The notes beneath the pieces were generated by a model, which made no database searches, was not told the DNA's origin, and worked only from the letters and a program-made list of their open reading frames with translations. Below are positions 25,868 through 37,559 of a stretch of 64,000 nt of DNA, piece by piece. Within the stretch, counting starts at the first letter, position 1, and each line of letters opens with the position of its first letter. The translations under genes and the position numbers were made by a program. The stretch covers positions 17,764,459 through 17,828,458 of the forward strand of contig OX388349.1 in assembly GCA_947579665.1 (NCBI GenBank). Direction: 5' to 3'. Source of the stretch: Sympetrum striolatum. Taxonomy: Eukaryota > Arthropoda > Insecta > Odonata > Libellulidae.

Positions 25868-26389
25868 CTTCTTTCCTTATTGCTTGATGAGAAAAATGTC
25901 GTGCAAAAGAAGTAAATTATCTCTTCTATTGATCTGATAATCTACTTCTATAACAGCAAGGTATCAGCGTTGAATTTATTTACCGGTATTGTTAAATGAA
26001 CCAATGGGAATAATGCTACTTCGTTCAAAAATTCATGAACTTATTTTTTCCCACGAAAACACCTAGAATGGGAAATTGAAAATTCTGGCAGCAGATAAGC
26101 AGGTAAGTTGGTAGTAAGTTGCTGTACCGATAACATGTGGCGCTATCTACCACCAAATTTTACGTTTCTCCTGCTCGGCGTTTTCGCGGGAAAAATCAAT
26201 TCGGGAAATTTTTTAACGTAGTAGTATGAGTAAAGAAAACTGGAAAGGCTTTCTTATCGTTATCTTTTAGTTAACAGTATAGATGTGTATAAACTGTGCT
26301 CATTGAATACGTGTCAATCCGCGTAGATTGTTTTACCGACCTTCTTGGACGTATTGACGGGAACAGTAGAGTAGAGCAAACTGGAAAGG
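25868..26389. other. No gene recognised
   Basis: AT-rich sequence between a foldback copy and a LINE relic. No feature could be supported. Confidence 0.4.
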
Positions 26390-26900
26390 CCGTCATTATT
26401 TATGTAACACTTCTTCTTCTTCAGTGGAACCGTCCAAAGACAGGTATCAACTGGATCTCCAACCCTCTCTATCCTGGGCATCTTCCTTCATCTTTGTATG
26501 GCTCCTTCCTCCCTTCATGTCGGACAGCATACTCGCCCTTCTTCTTCCTTTCCCTCTTTTACCGCTAATCTTCCCTTCAATAATATTTCTCTGCAAACAG
26601 TCTCTTCTTAAGCCATGCCTTTTTCCTTTTCGCGATGTTTTTCATTCTTATAACAATCTTCATTACATAACATAACATATATATATATATATAAGATAAC
26701 ATCTTTCTTCTCCAATCCTTGTAAACACCTCCGCATTTCTCGCTCTGTCACTCCACTTCATTTTTTCCATTCTTCTCCATAGCCATACTTCAAAGTTTTG
26801 CAGGTATCTCTCCTCTTACTTTTTTACTGCCCAAGTCTCAGCCCCATATATATCTGTAACACTACTACGTCAGAGTATGGACACGTACCAATCCGTACAG
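26390..26900 (-). pseudogene. LINE reverse-transcriptase C-terminal region, frameshifted and with stops
   Basis: The minus strand encodes a recognisable LINE ORF2 end. From about 26860 it reads YGAETWAVKK, a stop, then EERYLQNFEVWLWRRMEK and WSDRARNAEVF; after a disrupted middle it resumes at about 26585 with NIIEGKISGKRGKGRRR, then a conserved DAQDREGW and a stop. This order (YG.E.W, W.WRRM.K, W.DR..N.EV, EGKI.GKRG.GR, DR..W) is typical of RTE/CR1-like LINEs outside the catalytic core. A (TA)n microsatellite splits it at 26671-26694. It is a dead, 5'-truncated copy. Confidence 0.75.
26671..26694 (+). repeat. (TA)n microsatellite within the LINE relic
   Basis: About twelve AT/TA dinucleotides interrupt the former reading frame of the LINE. 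Confidence 0.9.
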
Positions 26901-27324
26901 ATACGCCCTGACCCGATTATTTATTTACGTATGAGTAATATCATGCATAGTACATGTTGCAAATATAATTTCTTCCGGTGGTAGTACCAACCAATGCCTA
27001 AGTATAACTGAATTCTAACCCCAATCCCTCGCACCAGAAATTAGAGTTAAACAAATATTCCAGAATTATCTTCACTACCCTCAGACAATATTCGAACACC
27101 GCAACACTATAACAAGATCTAATTTACGTACATCTCCCCGGTATCCATCCAAAACATGTAATCAACATGTATCCTCTAATCACAAAATCTACATTTCACA
27201 GTTTATAATGTCAAATTTCAGACCAAAATGTCACTTCATCATTTTCATATCGCCACTTTTAAAATATCCAAATTATACAAAACATAACAATATTTGATCC
27301 ACTTAATTACATAAACATTCACCA

Positions 27325-27475
27325 GCCTTGGTGGCCGATTGGATAGCATGCTATCTAAGCTATCGCTCCTACCCAGGTTTCCCAGGTTCGAATCCCAGTT
27401 GATGAGGGAATGCTTGTGTGTGTTCCTTGTTTCTGTTGCCTCGGCGAAGCATCTTATTCCTGATACGTTCATCAG
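27325..27475 (+). mobile_element. tRNA-derived SINE
   Basis: A tRNA-like head holds an A box (TGGCCGATTGG, 27332-27342) and an exact B box (GGTTCGAATCC, 27385-27395). The T-arm and acceptor stems do not pair well, so this is not a functional tRNA. The sequence after the head, to about 27475, is the probable SINE body. Confidence 0.65.
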
Positions 27476-27479
27476 AGCT

Positions 27480-27730
27480 TAGGAGGACCACCGATAAAGG
27501 GCAGCAGTAGCTCAGCACGAAAAAAACTACAGTATCTACTTTTAAACTCCTCTCTATTTTTCGGTAGGAGTTTGAAGCAGTCTTCAGGCAACATATTCCA
27601 TTCTTGTACCCCTCTATACGATGATGTACATCTGCGTAAATTTGGACCCGTAGATAAGCCCGCAAACATCGGAAATTTTCGGGCGATCCATAGTCCCACG
27701 CATAACACCCACGGCCGTTTAAGAACACAC
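27480..27730 (-). pseudogene. Possible LINE C-terminal relic
   Basis: The minus-strand frame contains GVQEWNMLPEDCFKLLP followed by a short basic segment, resembling the WN-LP end of LINE polyproteins. The antisense layout parallels the relic at 6168-6700. The match is short and the surrounding frames overlap, so the assignment is tentative. Confidence 0.4.
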
Positions 27731-28140
27731 AGATGCGGAAATGGGCGTTTTATAAGGCTGTTTTCCCAAAATGACGAAAAAGTGGAGGGCGGCGGAAGTG
27801 GGGCGGGAGAGTCCACTAGAGGAAGCCGATCGGAGGGGCGCATTCCAAGAGGGTAATAAAGAGGAAGGGACCGAAAGAAGGGCGTCGTTAAGAGTACAAT
27901 ATTCGCGGAAATTGCGAGAATGAAATGTTTCCCGAGAAAGTTGGGAACGGCCCAGGAAGGAGAGATATCTGCGTTGTCCTCGGAAGGGATCGAAAGCTAT
28001 CCGTCCTATCGACGCCTTAGAGGGAATTACCACGTCCTCAAAAGAGCTAGTCACCTTGCTTACTGGTGTATTGCTCGGATCTCGACGTTTTGGTGGAAAT
28101 ATAGGTAGGTATAAACTCATTTTAGGCGCACAATTAGACA
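27731..28140. other. GC-richer stretch with overlapping open frames, unidentified
   Basis: Frames are open on both strands (- 28141-27719; + 27920-28108), as expected of GC-richer DNA. No protein family was recognised. The longest minus frame starts only at a GTG. Confidence 0.25.
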
Positions 28141-28174
28141 CTAACTCTCAACGTTACTTAGTATCTTATATGTA

Positions 28175-28251
28175 CACTCCTGGCCAAAATTAACGCAGCA
28201 CCTCCCTAGCGATCCTTACGGCCGGTGCTGCCATAATTTTGGCCAAGACTG
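28175..28251 (+). mobile_element. 77-bp TA-flanked MITE (copy 1)
   Basis: The terminal inverted repeats CACTCCTGGCCAAAATTA and CAGTCTTGGCCAAAATTA (inverted) flank a tiny core containing CCTCCCTAGCGATCC. TA dinucleotides lie on both sides (28173-28174 and 28252-28253), the signature of Tc1/mariner-type insertion. The flanks belong to the ~44-bp tandem array, so the empty site can be inferred. Confidence 0.85.
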
Positions 28252-28257
28252 TACGTA

Positions 28258-28406
28258 TACTACGAGCTTATATCTTATAAGTAACTATTATGTCATATCT
28301 ATACTACTAAGCAATTATCTCATATGTAACTATTATATATATACTACTAAGCTTATATCTTATATGTATCTATTATCTTATACGTATATTACAAAGTAAT
28401 ATCTTC
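28258..28406 (+). repeat. Short tandem array, period 40-45 bp, 3-4 units
   Basis: Units begin TACTACGAGC (28258), TACTACTAAGC (28302), TACTACTAAGC (28342) and TATTACAAAG (28387), each followed by variants of TTATATCTTATATGTA. The array extends left of the 77-bp MITE (CTTAGTATCTTATATG), which therefore inserted into it. Confidence 0.75.
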
Positions 28407-28708
28407 AATTTTGACATGTTGTCCCCTTCCCCTCTCCTCTCCTTATATATTTCCGTTTCTTAAGTATTTCTTCACCAGAAATTGTCATCACTGTGACTAA
28501 AGCGGTCGTGTTTGAATAAATCACTGTGAAAGATACCAAGTTTTTCATTTTTGGAAATGTAGTCATGACACTTAAAGTAATATTTAGACGTACTGATGAG
28601 TGTATTCTGAGGTATGTGTTATGAGGATTAATGTGAAAGCAGTGCTAATAGTTTTGGAACAATAAAGAGTCCAGCCTTATTTTCCCCCTTTTGCAATTGA
28701 TACAAGTA

Positions 28709-28785
28709 CACTCCTGGCCCAAATTATCGCACCACCGGTCGTTAGGATCGCTAGGGAGGTGCTGCGATAATTTTGGCCAGGACTG
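28709..28785 (-). mobile_element. 77-bp TA-flanked MITE (copy 2, inverted core)
   Basis: Exactly the same length as copy 1, with matching TIRs and TA at both sides (28707-28708, 28786-28787). The core has GGATCGCTAGGGAGG (28745-28759), the exact reverse complement of copy 1's core, so the two copies lie in opposite orientation 0.5 kb apart. Confidence 0.85.
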
Positions 28786-28789
28786 TACA

Positions 28790-30740
28790 TAGTTTGTACG
28801 ATTAGTAAGAGTCTAATTTCAACGAGAATAATGATCATTATTACATCTAATTAACTATCGTCTCTAAATATGTGTTTTTAATAATTCATGTTGCATATAA
28901 TGATCTCCATTTTCATGCCTACATTTAAATTTCATGTATCTATGTAGATTAGTGAAGCAAAGCAATTAACTAAATATTAACGAACTGGAGGTATCGAGAT
29001 TCGCTTAACTTGGTTACTTATTTTTGTTCTTTTATAGTATGATCCATTATGTATATTCTACAAAAATACTTAGGCAACAACTATTAGATATTTTTCTGTC
29101 TCGAATTAGTTTCATAAACAAGATTTTTAGTCGTGTGTTAAAAACGTATACGTTATTAATTATTCAACAAAATATATTTTAATAATTTTCTTTCTTTTAC
29201 CCAAATAAAACTTTTATCTCTACAAAACACTTCTTGATAATATTACTGCAAAAAGAGTTATTTAGTCTCATTGAAATATATTTTGGAATAAATAAAATCC
29301 GTGTATGACAGTATCTCTATGGATCGATGAAACTTTTTATTTTTGTTTCCGTAATAATGCATTTTATGCGCGATATACTCCTATATCCCCCCCTGAAAAC
29401 CTTCCTAGCCGATTTATGGTCCATTGTGCTTTACCGTGACATTGCTAAGTTTACTGTTTTCCTGTATCGTCATGAAGTCCACTGCGCTGTAGTTTTATTC
29501 TTTCGCTCGACATTCACGATGCCTTAAAAATCGCTACTATTTACTGCAGTATCAAAAGAAATTTTCACAAATTCCATGCGATTTGCTCCAGGTTAATTGA
29601 TACTATCCCGCGTTTGCAGAATCTATTTTGGTGCTTATATTTCGCATGAGCAAAAGGGGGAAGCTGATGAATACTCTTCCTCTCATAAGGTCTTTTAATT
29701 GAGAAATTTTGTTACATAATTTTCTTAGCTTTAAAAATATCTAAATAACCTCTCTCTATTATAGAGCTTTCCAATATTTCATGGATAATGGCATTTGATA
29801 TTAAGAATCGTGTCTAATATGATTTACAATGGTTGTTCATTTATGTTTGGTATTTTATCCTTGTTTGACAATTATTTATTTATGCGTATTCAAAATTCAT
29901 CGGAAACGTACTAGAGATTTCCTCTCAAGCATCACCAACAGTTGGAGAGGATTTCAATTAAAAGTCATGACGAACTAATTAACATATAATTTTATTTAGC
30001 TTCTATAATGAGGATAGCTTTAATGCTTCCAACTCAAAGTTTTTGTGCATTGGATTAACGAAAATTTTGAATATAAATCCAATATTCATAAATTCCAGTA
30101 GAATGTAATTACGGACGAAAAAATGTCATCCTGTGATTAAGTTTTATTAGGTTCTGCGTGAGGGTATAGAATTTCAAATCACCGTTTTAAATAATGATTG
30201 ACTATATTGCACGTCCTTGTTCAGAAGTATTTTTGGTTATCCTCGTGGATACCTCTTGACATGCATTTCAAAATACTTATATCATTCCCTTAATTAACGA
30301 AATGGTATATGTGAATTGTAAAGAAGAACTTGGATAATTGGAGATGTATCCAAATATTGTTTTAATGGTTAATTCGATTTTTTCAAGACTAAGATAAAGT
30401 AATTTTAATGCACAAACTTCCCAAATACCGGTAAAGAAACTTAAAAATACGATCTAGATCCCTTTCTCTTACCCCTTATCAACATCAAATACATCCAGTA
30501 CACACTTTGTACAATTTTTGAGTACTGGCACACAACCTCGTATAACGCGACACATCAACCAAGGTAGAGCTCGGTAGCTATAAATCGAATAATCGTTAAT
30601 TTTTTTATGTTTACTTTTGTTTAATTTTACTAATAATCATCTTTATTAGGGTGAATTTTAATCTTACAAAACTACTCTTACAATTAGCCCATGAAAATTA
30701 ATATTTACAAACATAAAAACCCATGTCATATCCCGGAAAA
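28790..30740. other. AT-rich sequence, nothing recognised
   Basis: No exon, RNA gene or repeat copy was supported. Confidence 0.45.
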
Positions 30741-30744
30741 ATCT

Positions 30745-30825
30745 GGTAATCCGGGACTTATACCGGGGACCTCAGTGTTAGAAAGCTAGCACACTAACCA
30801 TTTCGCCACTGAGTAAGGCAATTAG
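30745..30825 (-). mobile_element. tRNA-like SINE head (minus strand)
   Basis: Reverse-complemented, it reads as a tRNA-like sequence with an A box (GTGGCGAAATGGTTAG, complement of 30794-30809) and a degenerate B box (GGTATAAGTCC, complement of about 30754-30764). The B box departs from GGTTCGANTCC, so a functional tRNA is unlikely. Confidence 0.5.
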
Positions 30826-31074
30826 TGTCAAGCATTGTTTCATCATCAATAAAACAATAATAAAAAGGTAAAACTAAATTAATAGCGATTTGTTATTGGT
30901 ATAATGCAGTGTGTTTTTCGACCCTTACTAAGAAACAACTTTAATTCGCATTTTTTATAGTTGCAATATTTTGCTTGGCTTTGAGGTTAGTGTAATCTAA
31001 GTTACACATTACATATAATTACGAGTATTATGAAGAGTCTCTAATGTACCCTTACCCTAAAAACTCATGAGCTC

Positions 31075-31140
31075 AAGGATAGCCGATTAGGCAACGCTTT
31101 TTCTTTGGTGGAAGCGGTCCTGGGTTCAATTCTCGGTGGT
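31075..31140 (+). mobile_element. tRNA-like SINE head, joined to a hairpin body
   Basis: An A box (TAGCCGATTAGG, 31080-31091) and a B box (GGTTCAATTCT, 31123-31133) are 31 bp apart. The inverted repeat at 31184-31314 follows about 45 bp downstream, so the two may form one composite element. Confidence 0.55.
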
Positions 31141-31183
31141 AGCCCATGTACTAGATAAACTTAGCTGTCGAAGCAACAATAGT

Positions 31184-31314
31184 ACCATTGAAGTAATGAA
31201 GAGAAAACTTGGTAAATTTCCCACCAGAAGTTTCTACGCCGGTAGCGAAACCGGTCGTAAAATAAAAAAATGTGTGGAACATTTACCAAGTTCTCTCTTC
31301 ATTACGTCAATGGT
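31184..31314. repeat. Inverted repeat with GAAAC-type tail, arms about 34 bp
   Basis: Left ACCATTGAAGTAATGAAGAG continues to AAACTTGGTAAAT; the right side is the near-perfect inverse. The centre contains CCGGTAGCGAAACCGGTC (GAAAC at 31247-31251) and AAAATAAAA then TGTGG, the layout seen in other hairpins of the window. Confidence 0.8.
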
Positions 31315-31319
31315 TTTCT

Positions 31320-33235
31320 ACAGAGTAACGCCAGACCATCTAGATTTCACTGCTAACATCTTAATTAGTTATGTAAGTAATTTTTTCAGTCGCTGTTCCT
31401 CCAGGAATTTTTGTAGGAAACTGTGAACCGGTATAGTAGTAAATCTTTTTTATAATACCTGGAAGGATAAGCCATAGAAAAAGTAAACTTCGAGTAAGAA
31501 GACAGATGTTCTTCTACCCTGACATTTCTCTTTCCTCTACTTTTTGGCGCTGAATTGAATTGAGACAGAGTGGCAGTTAGTGCGCGTGAATGTAAATATT
31601 TGAGAGAAGAGGAAAAATATCCGTAGAGTAGGCGTGGGTCGCGCCCGTGAGGGTCATAGGTGCTTGTGCTTGATGACGGCGTAGAGAACACAAAAGCATA
31701 AATAGACACACTCTCGAATAGGAGGATGCAAAGGTTGGCTTCGTACACTCACATAGCTGATTCTTTCACAACTCTTTCACGCTATGCCCTTTTCCCTATT
31801 TGTTTAAAGAGTTCAAATGAGCGAGCTGAAATGTTTTCCTTGCACTTACTACTTAGGGTGTCTAAATTAGTGAATTTGATTGAGATATCGTACGTTAAAT
31901 TTCAATTTCTCAGAATTACAGTCGGTACATTTTATAGGGTAAAACGCTTTTAACATCCAAAGTAAATTTATTCTTCAGGTTAATGCATTGACCTTAAGAT
32001 ATCAACATGTTGGCGAAATCTGTCGCAATGAATCTGCTGTGGCAGTTGCTAGATTTTTCTTCTTTTGAAACAGGTCTGAAATTCCTCAAAATGATGCTTT
32101 GTCATGTTAGTTTTATAACTGTCGGTATTCCATGAAATCTACGATGACCATGAAATGAAACGTTGAATTTAAATCCGAGGTTGCTCAAACATCGATACAC
32201 AAAATCAGCAAATAACTATCCATATCATATATTTTATTATATTCTAGGCTATTTATTATATTCTAATATTTTAAGCATCAAAATAATTATAATAATAATT
32301 TTATTTCTAAATATTCGGTCATATACATACAAATCATCAATTTATGTTTCTAACTTATGTTTTAGGAAATCTTGAAGCATCCGCTGTGATATAGGATCTA
32401 TATTTTTTTATCTTTCATGAATCAATTCCACTTCTAGTCGTAAAAATCATTGACTTAGTTTGTAAATTCATCCATTCTAGTAACTTATGCCCTTCAAGTT
32501 TCAGAAATCATAATCGTAAACTACCAAGCCCAAGAAACTAAATTATTCAATCACTTCGGCCTTCAATTTCAAATAAAAGTTATGGCTTTATTTCATCTTT
32601 GTGGAATAGTCATAGTTTTATTGAATAAAACGAAGCACCAAAAACCATCAAATAATGTAAATGCAATGGCGATACGCAAATTTTGCTCCCAGTGAAAGCA
32701 TAGCCCGGAGGTGGGCGGAGAACTTTTTTATAGTTTTTATCTTAAACTATATTATTATGACATATAAGGTGTAAGATGACGTTATATTCTCTATCTTGAC
32801 CCGCAAGAACGCATTTATCAATCTGCATTAAATAATTTATTCATTTTTTCTATTAAAATATATTCACATAAATAATTTATTTGTAAATATGTCTATTAAT
32901 ACGTCCATTTTACCTACTTGTAGGTAAATCCACTAAAAATTTCCACCCTTTTCTATTAGTTAATAATAATGGTAGGACTCCATAACGCAAAAATTTAAAT
33001 GATATAAACTATTACCCGTACCGTGGTCACAAAATAAAAATATATATAGTGGTTGGGGTAAAGCTTTGAATTCCTTAATTCTCTGTTTTACGTCCTACGT
33101 CTACTTAATATACATATTGATATACTTATTTTACCGATAATATTTTCATTTATTTGTTATTTTCATTATTTATTTCATGCGTTGCTAACGAAATAATGTC
33201 GCACTAGCCAATGAATGAACAAAGAAGATGTCCTT
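31320..33235. other. AT-rich sequence, nothing recognised
   Basis: No gene or repeat copy was supported. The - frame at 31748-31386 has no recognisable features. Confidence 0.45.
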
Positions 33236-33237
33236 TT

Positions 33238-33278
33238 GGTTTTTGTCCTTTTTCCATGTGGGAAAAAGGACAAAAACC
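33238..33278. repeat. Perfect 18-bp-arm hairpin
   Basis: GGTTTTTGTCCTTTTTCC (33238-33255) is repeated inverted at 33261-33278 with a 5-nt loop; outside it the symmetry continues imperfectly for about 20 bp. Confidence 0.85.
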
Positions 33279-33419
33279 TTTTGTAGTCTTCGCGAAGAGC
33301 CTCTGGCACCAATCGTCACCATAAAAACACTATCCCGTTGTTGACTATCTGCTGATTCCTTGTTAACACATCGTCCGAATCAAAATTTCGCTAAAAACCT
33401 TTATCGCGTATTTTCTGGT

Positions 33420-33700
33420 CGTTTTATCAACTCCTATTTTTTGCTCTGGTCGTGTCGCTGTGAGGGGGAGCAGACTATAAAGTGATCTGGAATTCGCCAG
33501 AAAAGGGCGGATGTAGTGGAGAAAGGTGAAAAGGTCGAGGGACGAGATGAAGCCGATCTCTGAGGACCAGTATCTGGGAGGTCCAGTCTCCAATAGGGCC
33601 GCCGAGAGACTTCCAGAGATGCTCTTGGGCACACGGACAGAATCGGGATGAGTTACCTTCTCATATGACACCGTTGCTTAGGTTGCGTCAGACGGTCCTT
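33420..33700. other. GC-richer island with 102-codon minus frame, unidentified
   Basis: A minus-strand frame spans 33671-33363, with a second overlapping frame 33634-33434. The sequence is GC-richer than its flanks. No family is recognised and no splice pair stands out. Confidence 0.25.
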
Positions 33701-36700
33701 ATTTGTGCTTGAATATGACGTCATCCTCATTCCCAAGTATTTTTCTAGATTTCCGTCATAATATTTAGGATTGGTTGGATGTTAATAAACGTTTCAGTGA
33801 ATATCGTAATTTTGATTCGTATAACCGCTTAAGGCAGCTCTCAGGGGTATGCCAAGTTGAATTTTTACATCTTTGTTCTATTGATATTTGTATCATTAAT
33901 AAATATTTACGGATTTCAGTGAGGAAATCCTAAATGATTCCTTTATTTTCTAATAATTTTGATTAAATCGAGATTCGTTAATGGGAGTATTTGCACAATA
34001 TATATTACGTCAAGTTTGACATTGTTAATTGACAACATGTATGCATCGACAGCATTTGACGTAATGGACAGTATTTTTTATATATAATATTCACCTCTTA
34101 TCTCAGTTAAAACCTTAGAAGTATCAGCAAAGAGATTTACCAAATTTAAAATGGAATCCTCCGTAGATATTTGTTCTTGTCAGGATCAAGGTAATTTCTC
34201 AAGCGTAAATGTCAAGTTATTCTAAATCAAGAAATATTTTTCGAGCTGTCTCATTAAAATATCAAATAGTTTGGATTTCTTTGATGTCTAAAATGAGATA
34301 TCTTAACAAAATTGTAAGAGGATGAAAACAAATTTGATATCGGAATTAGTTTCATAAGCCTATTTTAACCCTACATAAATTGTATCCGTTTATTTTATTT
34401 TACTGTTTCGGAAATTTCCAGGACTCAGTTTATTTACTTTCATTTCCTACGAATTTCATATAAAGTGACGTTTCGGCTACTTTTGTGAAGCCATCCACTC
34501 GACAGTAAACAAAGGGCACGACATTTTCTAATTATTCCTATTCATTACTCCACCAAGGCTTAATGACGACTCAAAGTCCTAATTCACTTCCCATCGATTT
34601 TCCATTTAACCACTCTCTTTAATATGTTAGTATGAGAGAAAGGGCAAGAAACATTTTGATCTTCTTAAATTATGGTTTATGATGAAGAAGATCATTTTTC
34701 ACCATTTTCATTCAGCTTTCTCTTGAGTAATGTTAATATTATCTAATTGATAATACTAAAATTTCTATAAAAGTCTCTATATAATTATATGTTAGTTTTG
34801 CAATGATACATTATTTAAGTTGGTAGTGAATTGAATCTGTGATATAATTACAGTGTAATTAACACGCTCTACAATTTATGTTTTCTCATTATTTGTACGT
34901 ACAAAAGCCCTCGTTTGTTACTCTCAGTAATTTTAAGGTCCTTTATTCTAATCCTAAGTCCTTCATAGGCGGAAAATTATGAGTTAATCTCTCAAAACTT
35001 TCCATCATTTTTCTTTAGGAAAAACTGCCTTTGAAAATATATATAAATGGGGTAAAGCCAGTAATAAACATTATTTTATGTATCAAAGCCTAAAGCTATT
35101 TTTATGTGTCGTTTATTTCACAAACTTCTTCCTTTAATTTGGAAAAAGTATTTCATCTTTCAAATATTCGAATATACAGCATCATTCTTTTCATCTTTAG
35201 TCATAAATTATACATTTTTATAATTCATATTATAATCATTCATCGTTACTGAAGTAATTCTCATTGAAACAATACGTGAAAAGAAATATTTCTCTATTAC
35301 CAATGGCCACTACGGGTAAAATAGTGTATTTTTTTTAGCAAGATGTTGTGTAAATTATTCACCTATAAATTATTCTCCTCGGCCTTTCTTCGATAAATTT
35401 AATTTCGGTGATATCCCTTAAAATTTGTGGGAGTAGATATAACATTTTGGAGTTATAACAAGTGTATAATCTTGCCTACTTGATGTGGCCTTTCCCGAGA
35501 TACACCTGAGCAAATCTTGCTGTGGATTAAAATCATCCTCTTTATCGAGAAGGTTGTCGACCTCTGACCCAGGGGGCAACCACGTGGAACCAAGGGAGAG
35601 GTCTACAGCGGCCAGAAGTTGAACCGTACATTTATTTATTGATTCGGTTTCGTTTATTTCAAAGTCAACTTTGGTCCGTTTAAAAAGAAGCATCGATCTA
35701 AGAAAGGATTGCGATATTTATCTCTCTCGGGTAATAGGTACATAGATAACAAACCAGCATAGTTTTCCTTTTATTTTTTAGCATTAATGATTTAATGGAC
35801 TAAAAGATATCATGGCATCAGGGGTGGGGAACCTACTGCCCTCAAGCCATGTGCGACCCTTCCCAGCGTTCATTGCGTCATTTCCTTATTTTTTGCGACG
35901 AGCCTAGTGATGGAAATCATTTCTTTGATGTTATGGGAAAATTGAAATGTAAAATGTTCTCTTTAAGTTTGCAAAGTTTTTATATACGTCCTCTTACGTA
36001 CAAATTCTTTGTCGGAATATTTAAATATGCAAAAGGTTATTCTAGTGCTACCTGAACGTTTAACCTACGGCGTAATGATCTCATAATTAGTCTGGTTACA
36101 CGTGCGGACTCTTGGCGAAAAGTGTACAAGTATCTTGTACAGCTTTCTACACTCATTTGTGCATAAAACCTTATAATTATTAATTTTGTACGGAAAATGG
36201 ATAACAAAGTATCACGCCGTATACCTTACAATTATAATCTAGAGCAACGAATGTTTTTTAGATTGTTTACATTACAGAGTATTATTCTTAAAATGTAAAA
36301 AAATACTCTGTTCTTTTTAATCATTTTTATTCAGTTAAATCATTGTATAAAAAGAAACAAACAAACAATATAATCAACATATATACAGTAGGGAAGAACA
36401 ATTAATAAATTTCATTGGAGCTTTTCGAGTTTCAGCAGCAATAGAATTCATATTTGAATCACAACGTAGTAGCAAATATACATAAATATATTTATGCTAT
36501 TTTTTATATATTTACTTATGGAACGGCGTTAAAATTCTATTTTTAACCTCCTATGCCTAATAAGAATAAAATATTCTTTGAAAACATTATGCATTTCACT
36601 CATAAAAAGTACTCCTATGTAGTCTTTTTTTATTAATCTCTTTCCTTCCCGTATTATTCGCCCAAATTTGATCTCAAATACTTGTGATTTAAATATAAGT

Positions 36701-36890
36701 CGCTATATCACATTTCGCAAAACAGTTTCTTCCCATGGGTATGTTCTGTTCACATAGTGCATCCACGTGCATCTTCGCGTGGAATTTTGTAAAAAAAATA
36801 ATTCATAATGTGAAGTTTCTCCAAGTTAGCTCCAAGAAAATTCCCTCCGCTATTGTTACAGAGCGTATTTAATACTATCCTATTGTCAAC
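33700..36890. other. AT-rich sequence; one unassigned GC-richer patch at 35470-35690
   Basis: The minus frame 35693-35418 covers the patch and contains an acidic stretch (LLDKEDDFNPQQDLL) followed by a possible CAG|GTGTAT donor. No family is recognised and the start context is ordinary. The rest shows nothing. Confidence 0.25.
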
Positions 36891-36894
36891 GTTA

Positions 36895-37530
36895 CCTTGA
36901 ATCACAAAGTTTAGAGGAGCTAGAGGGACTCACAGCCCTCGGGTTAATGTCCAGCGATTTGAATAACAATGAAACTTCCTTCTGGGAAGGAAATAAAGGA
37001 AACGGGTAGGCGAGATAATTTTTCCCCCTTCGCGAATTCCTATGTTTATGACACGGCTCCTCTTCGGCAATTGCCTCCGGTTCGAACCGCGGGCATAATT
37101 TATCATTCCACACGCGCAGAATATTCCATGAGACGTCAGAGGGCGGCACCGGAGGAATATTGAGACCGTGGCGAGGTCGTGGGAGTAAAACAAGTGACGT
37201 CACCCGCGTTTCCTTAGTTACGCGTACGACCGCTTTGAGCGCCCTCTGGGAGGCTGTCCTTCGGCGTGGGCGGGCGAGGGGGTGGCGGTGACGGAGGCGG
37301 GATTCACTGGGAGGAGATGGGCGATAAGCAGCCGTCGATAGGGCTACGGAATCCCCTTTATTTCAACTCAACTAGCTCACACTTGGAGGATGGCTTAAAG
37401 AATCGGTCACAATTACCGTCCTTACCCGATCACCCCGAGAGCAATCGGATGGCCCATCTCGGGAAGAGGGAGGAAAAATTTCGGTCGAACACGGGGAGAA
37501 TCTTTAGCGCGAAACTCTCGGAAGCTAAGA
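36895..37530 (+). promoter_or_regulatory. CpG-rich promoter-like island
   Basis: A full palindromic CRE, TGACGTCA (37195-37202), a CTCF-like core on the minus strand (CAGAGGGCGC, complement of 37239-37248) and a GC box (GGGCGG, 37268-37273) lie within 80 bp. They precede an ATG at 37317 that opens a 74-codon frame to 37538. No splice donor or protein family is evident in that frame, so it may be leader sequence. It could be an upstream promoter of the kinase-like gene 20 kb away, or of an unseen transcript. Confidence 0.4.
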
Positions 37531-37559
37531 TTCAATGATTGATTAAATTTCCAAGTTTT

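Noticed and set aside
27325..27400. Functional tRNA gene
   Set aside because: A and B boxes are good but T-arm and acceptor stems do not pair, and a SINE-like body follows.
27719..28141. 140-codon minus frame as a gene
   Set aside because: It starts at GTG, overlaps other open frames in GC-rich DNA, and no family is recognised.
37266..37538. 90-codon ORF starting at 37266 with a Gly-rich N-terminus
   Set aside because: That start is a GTG; the first ATG is at 37317, and no donor or protein family supports the remainder.
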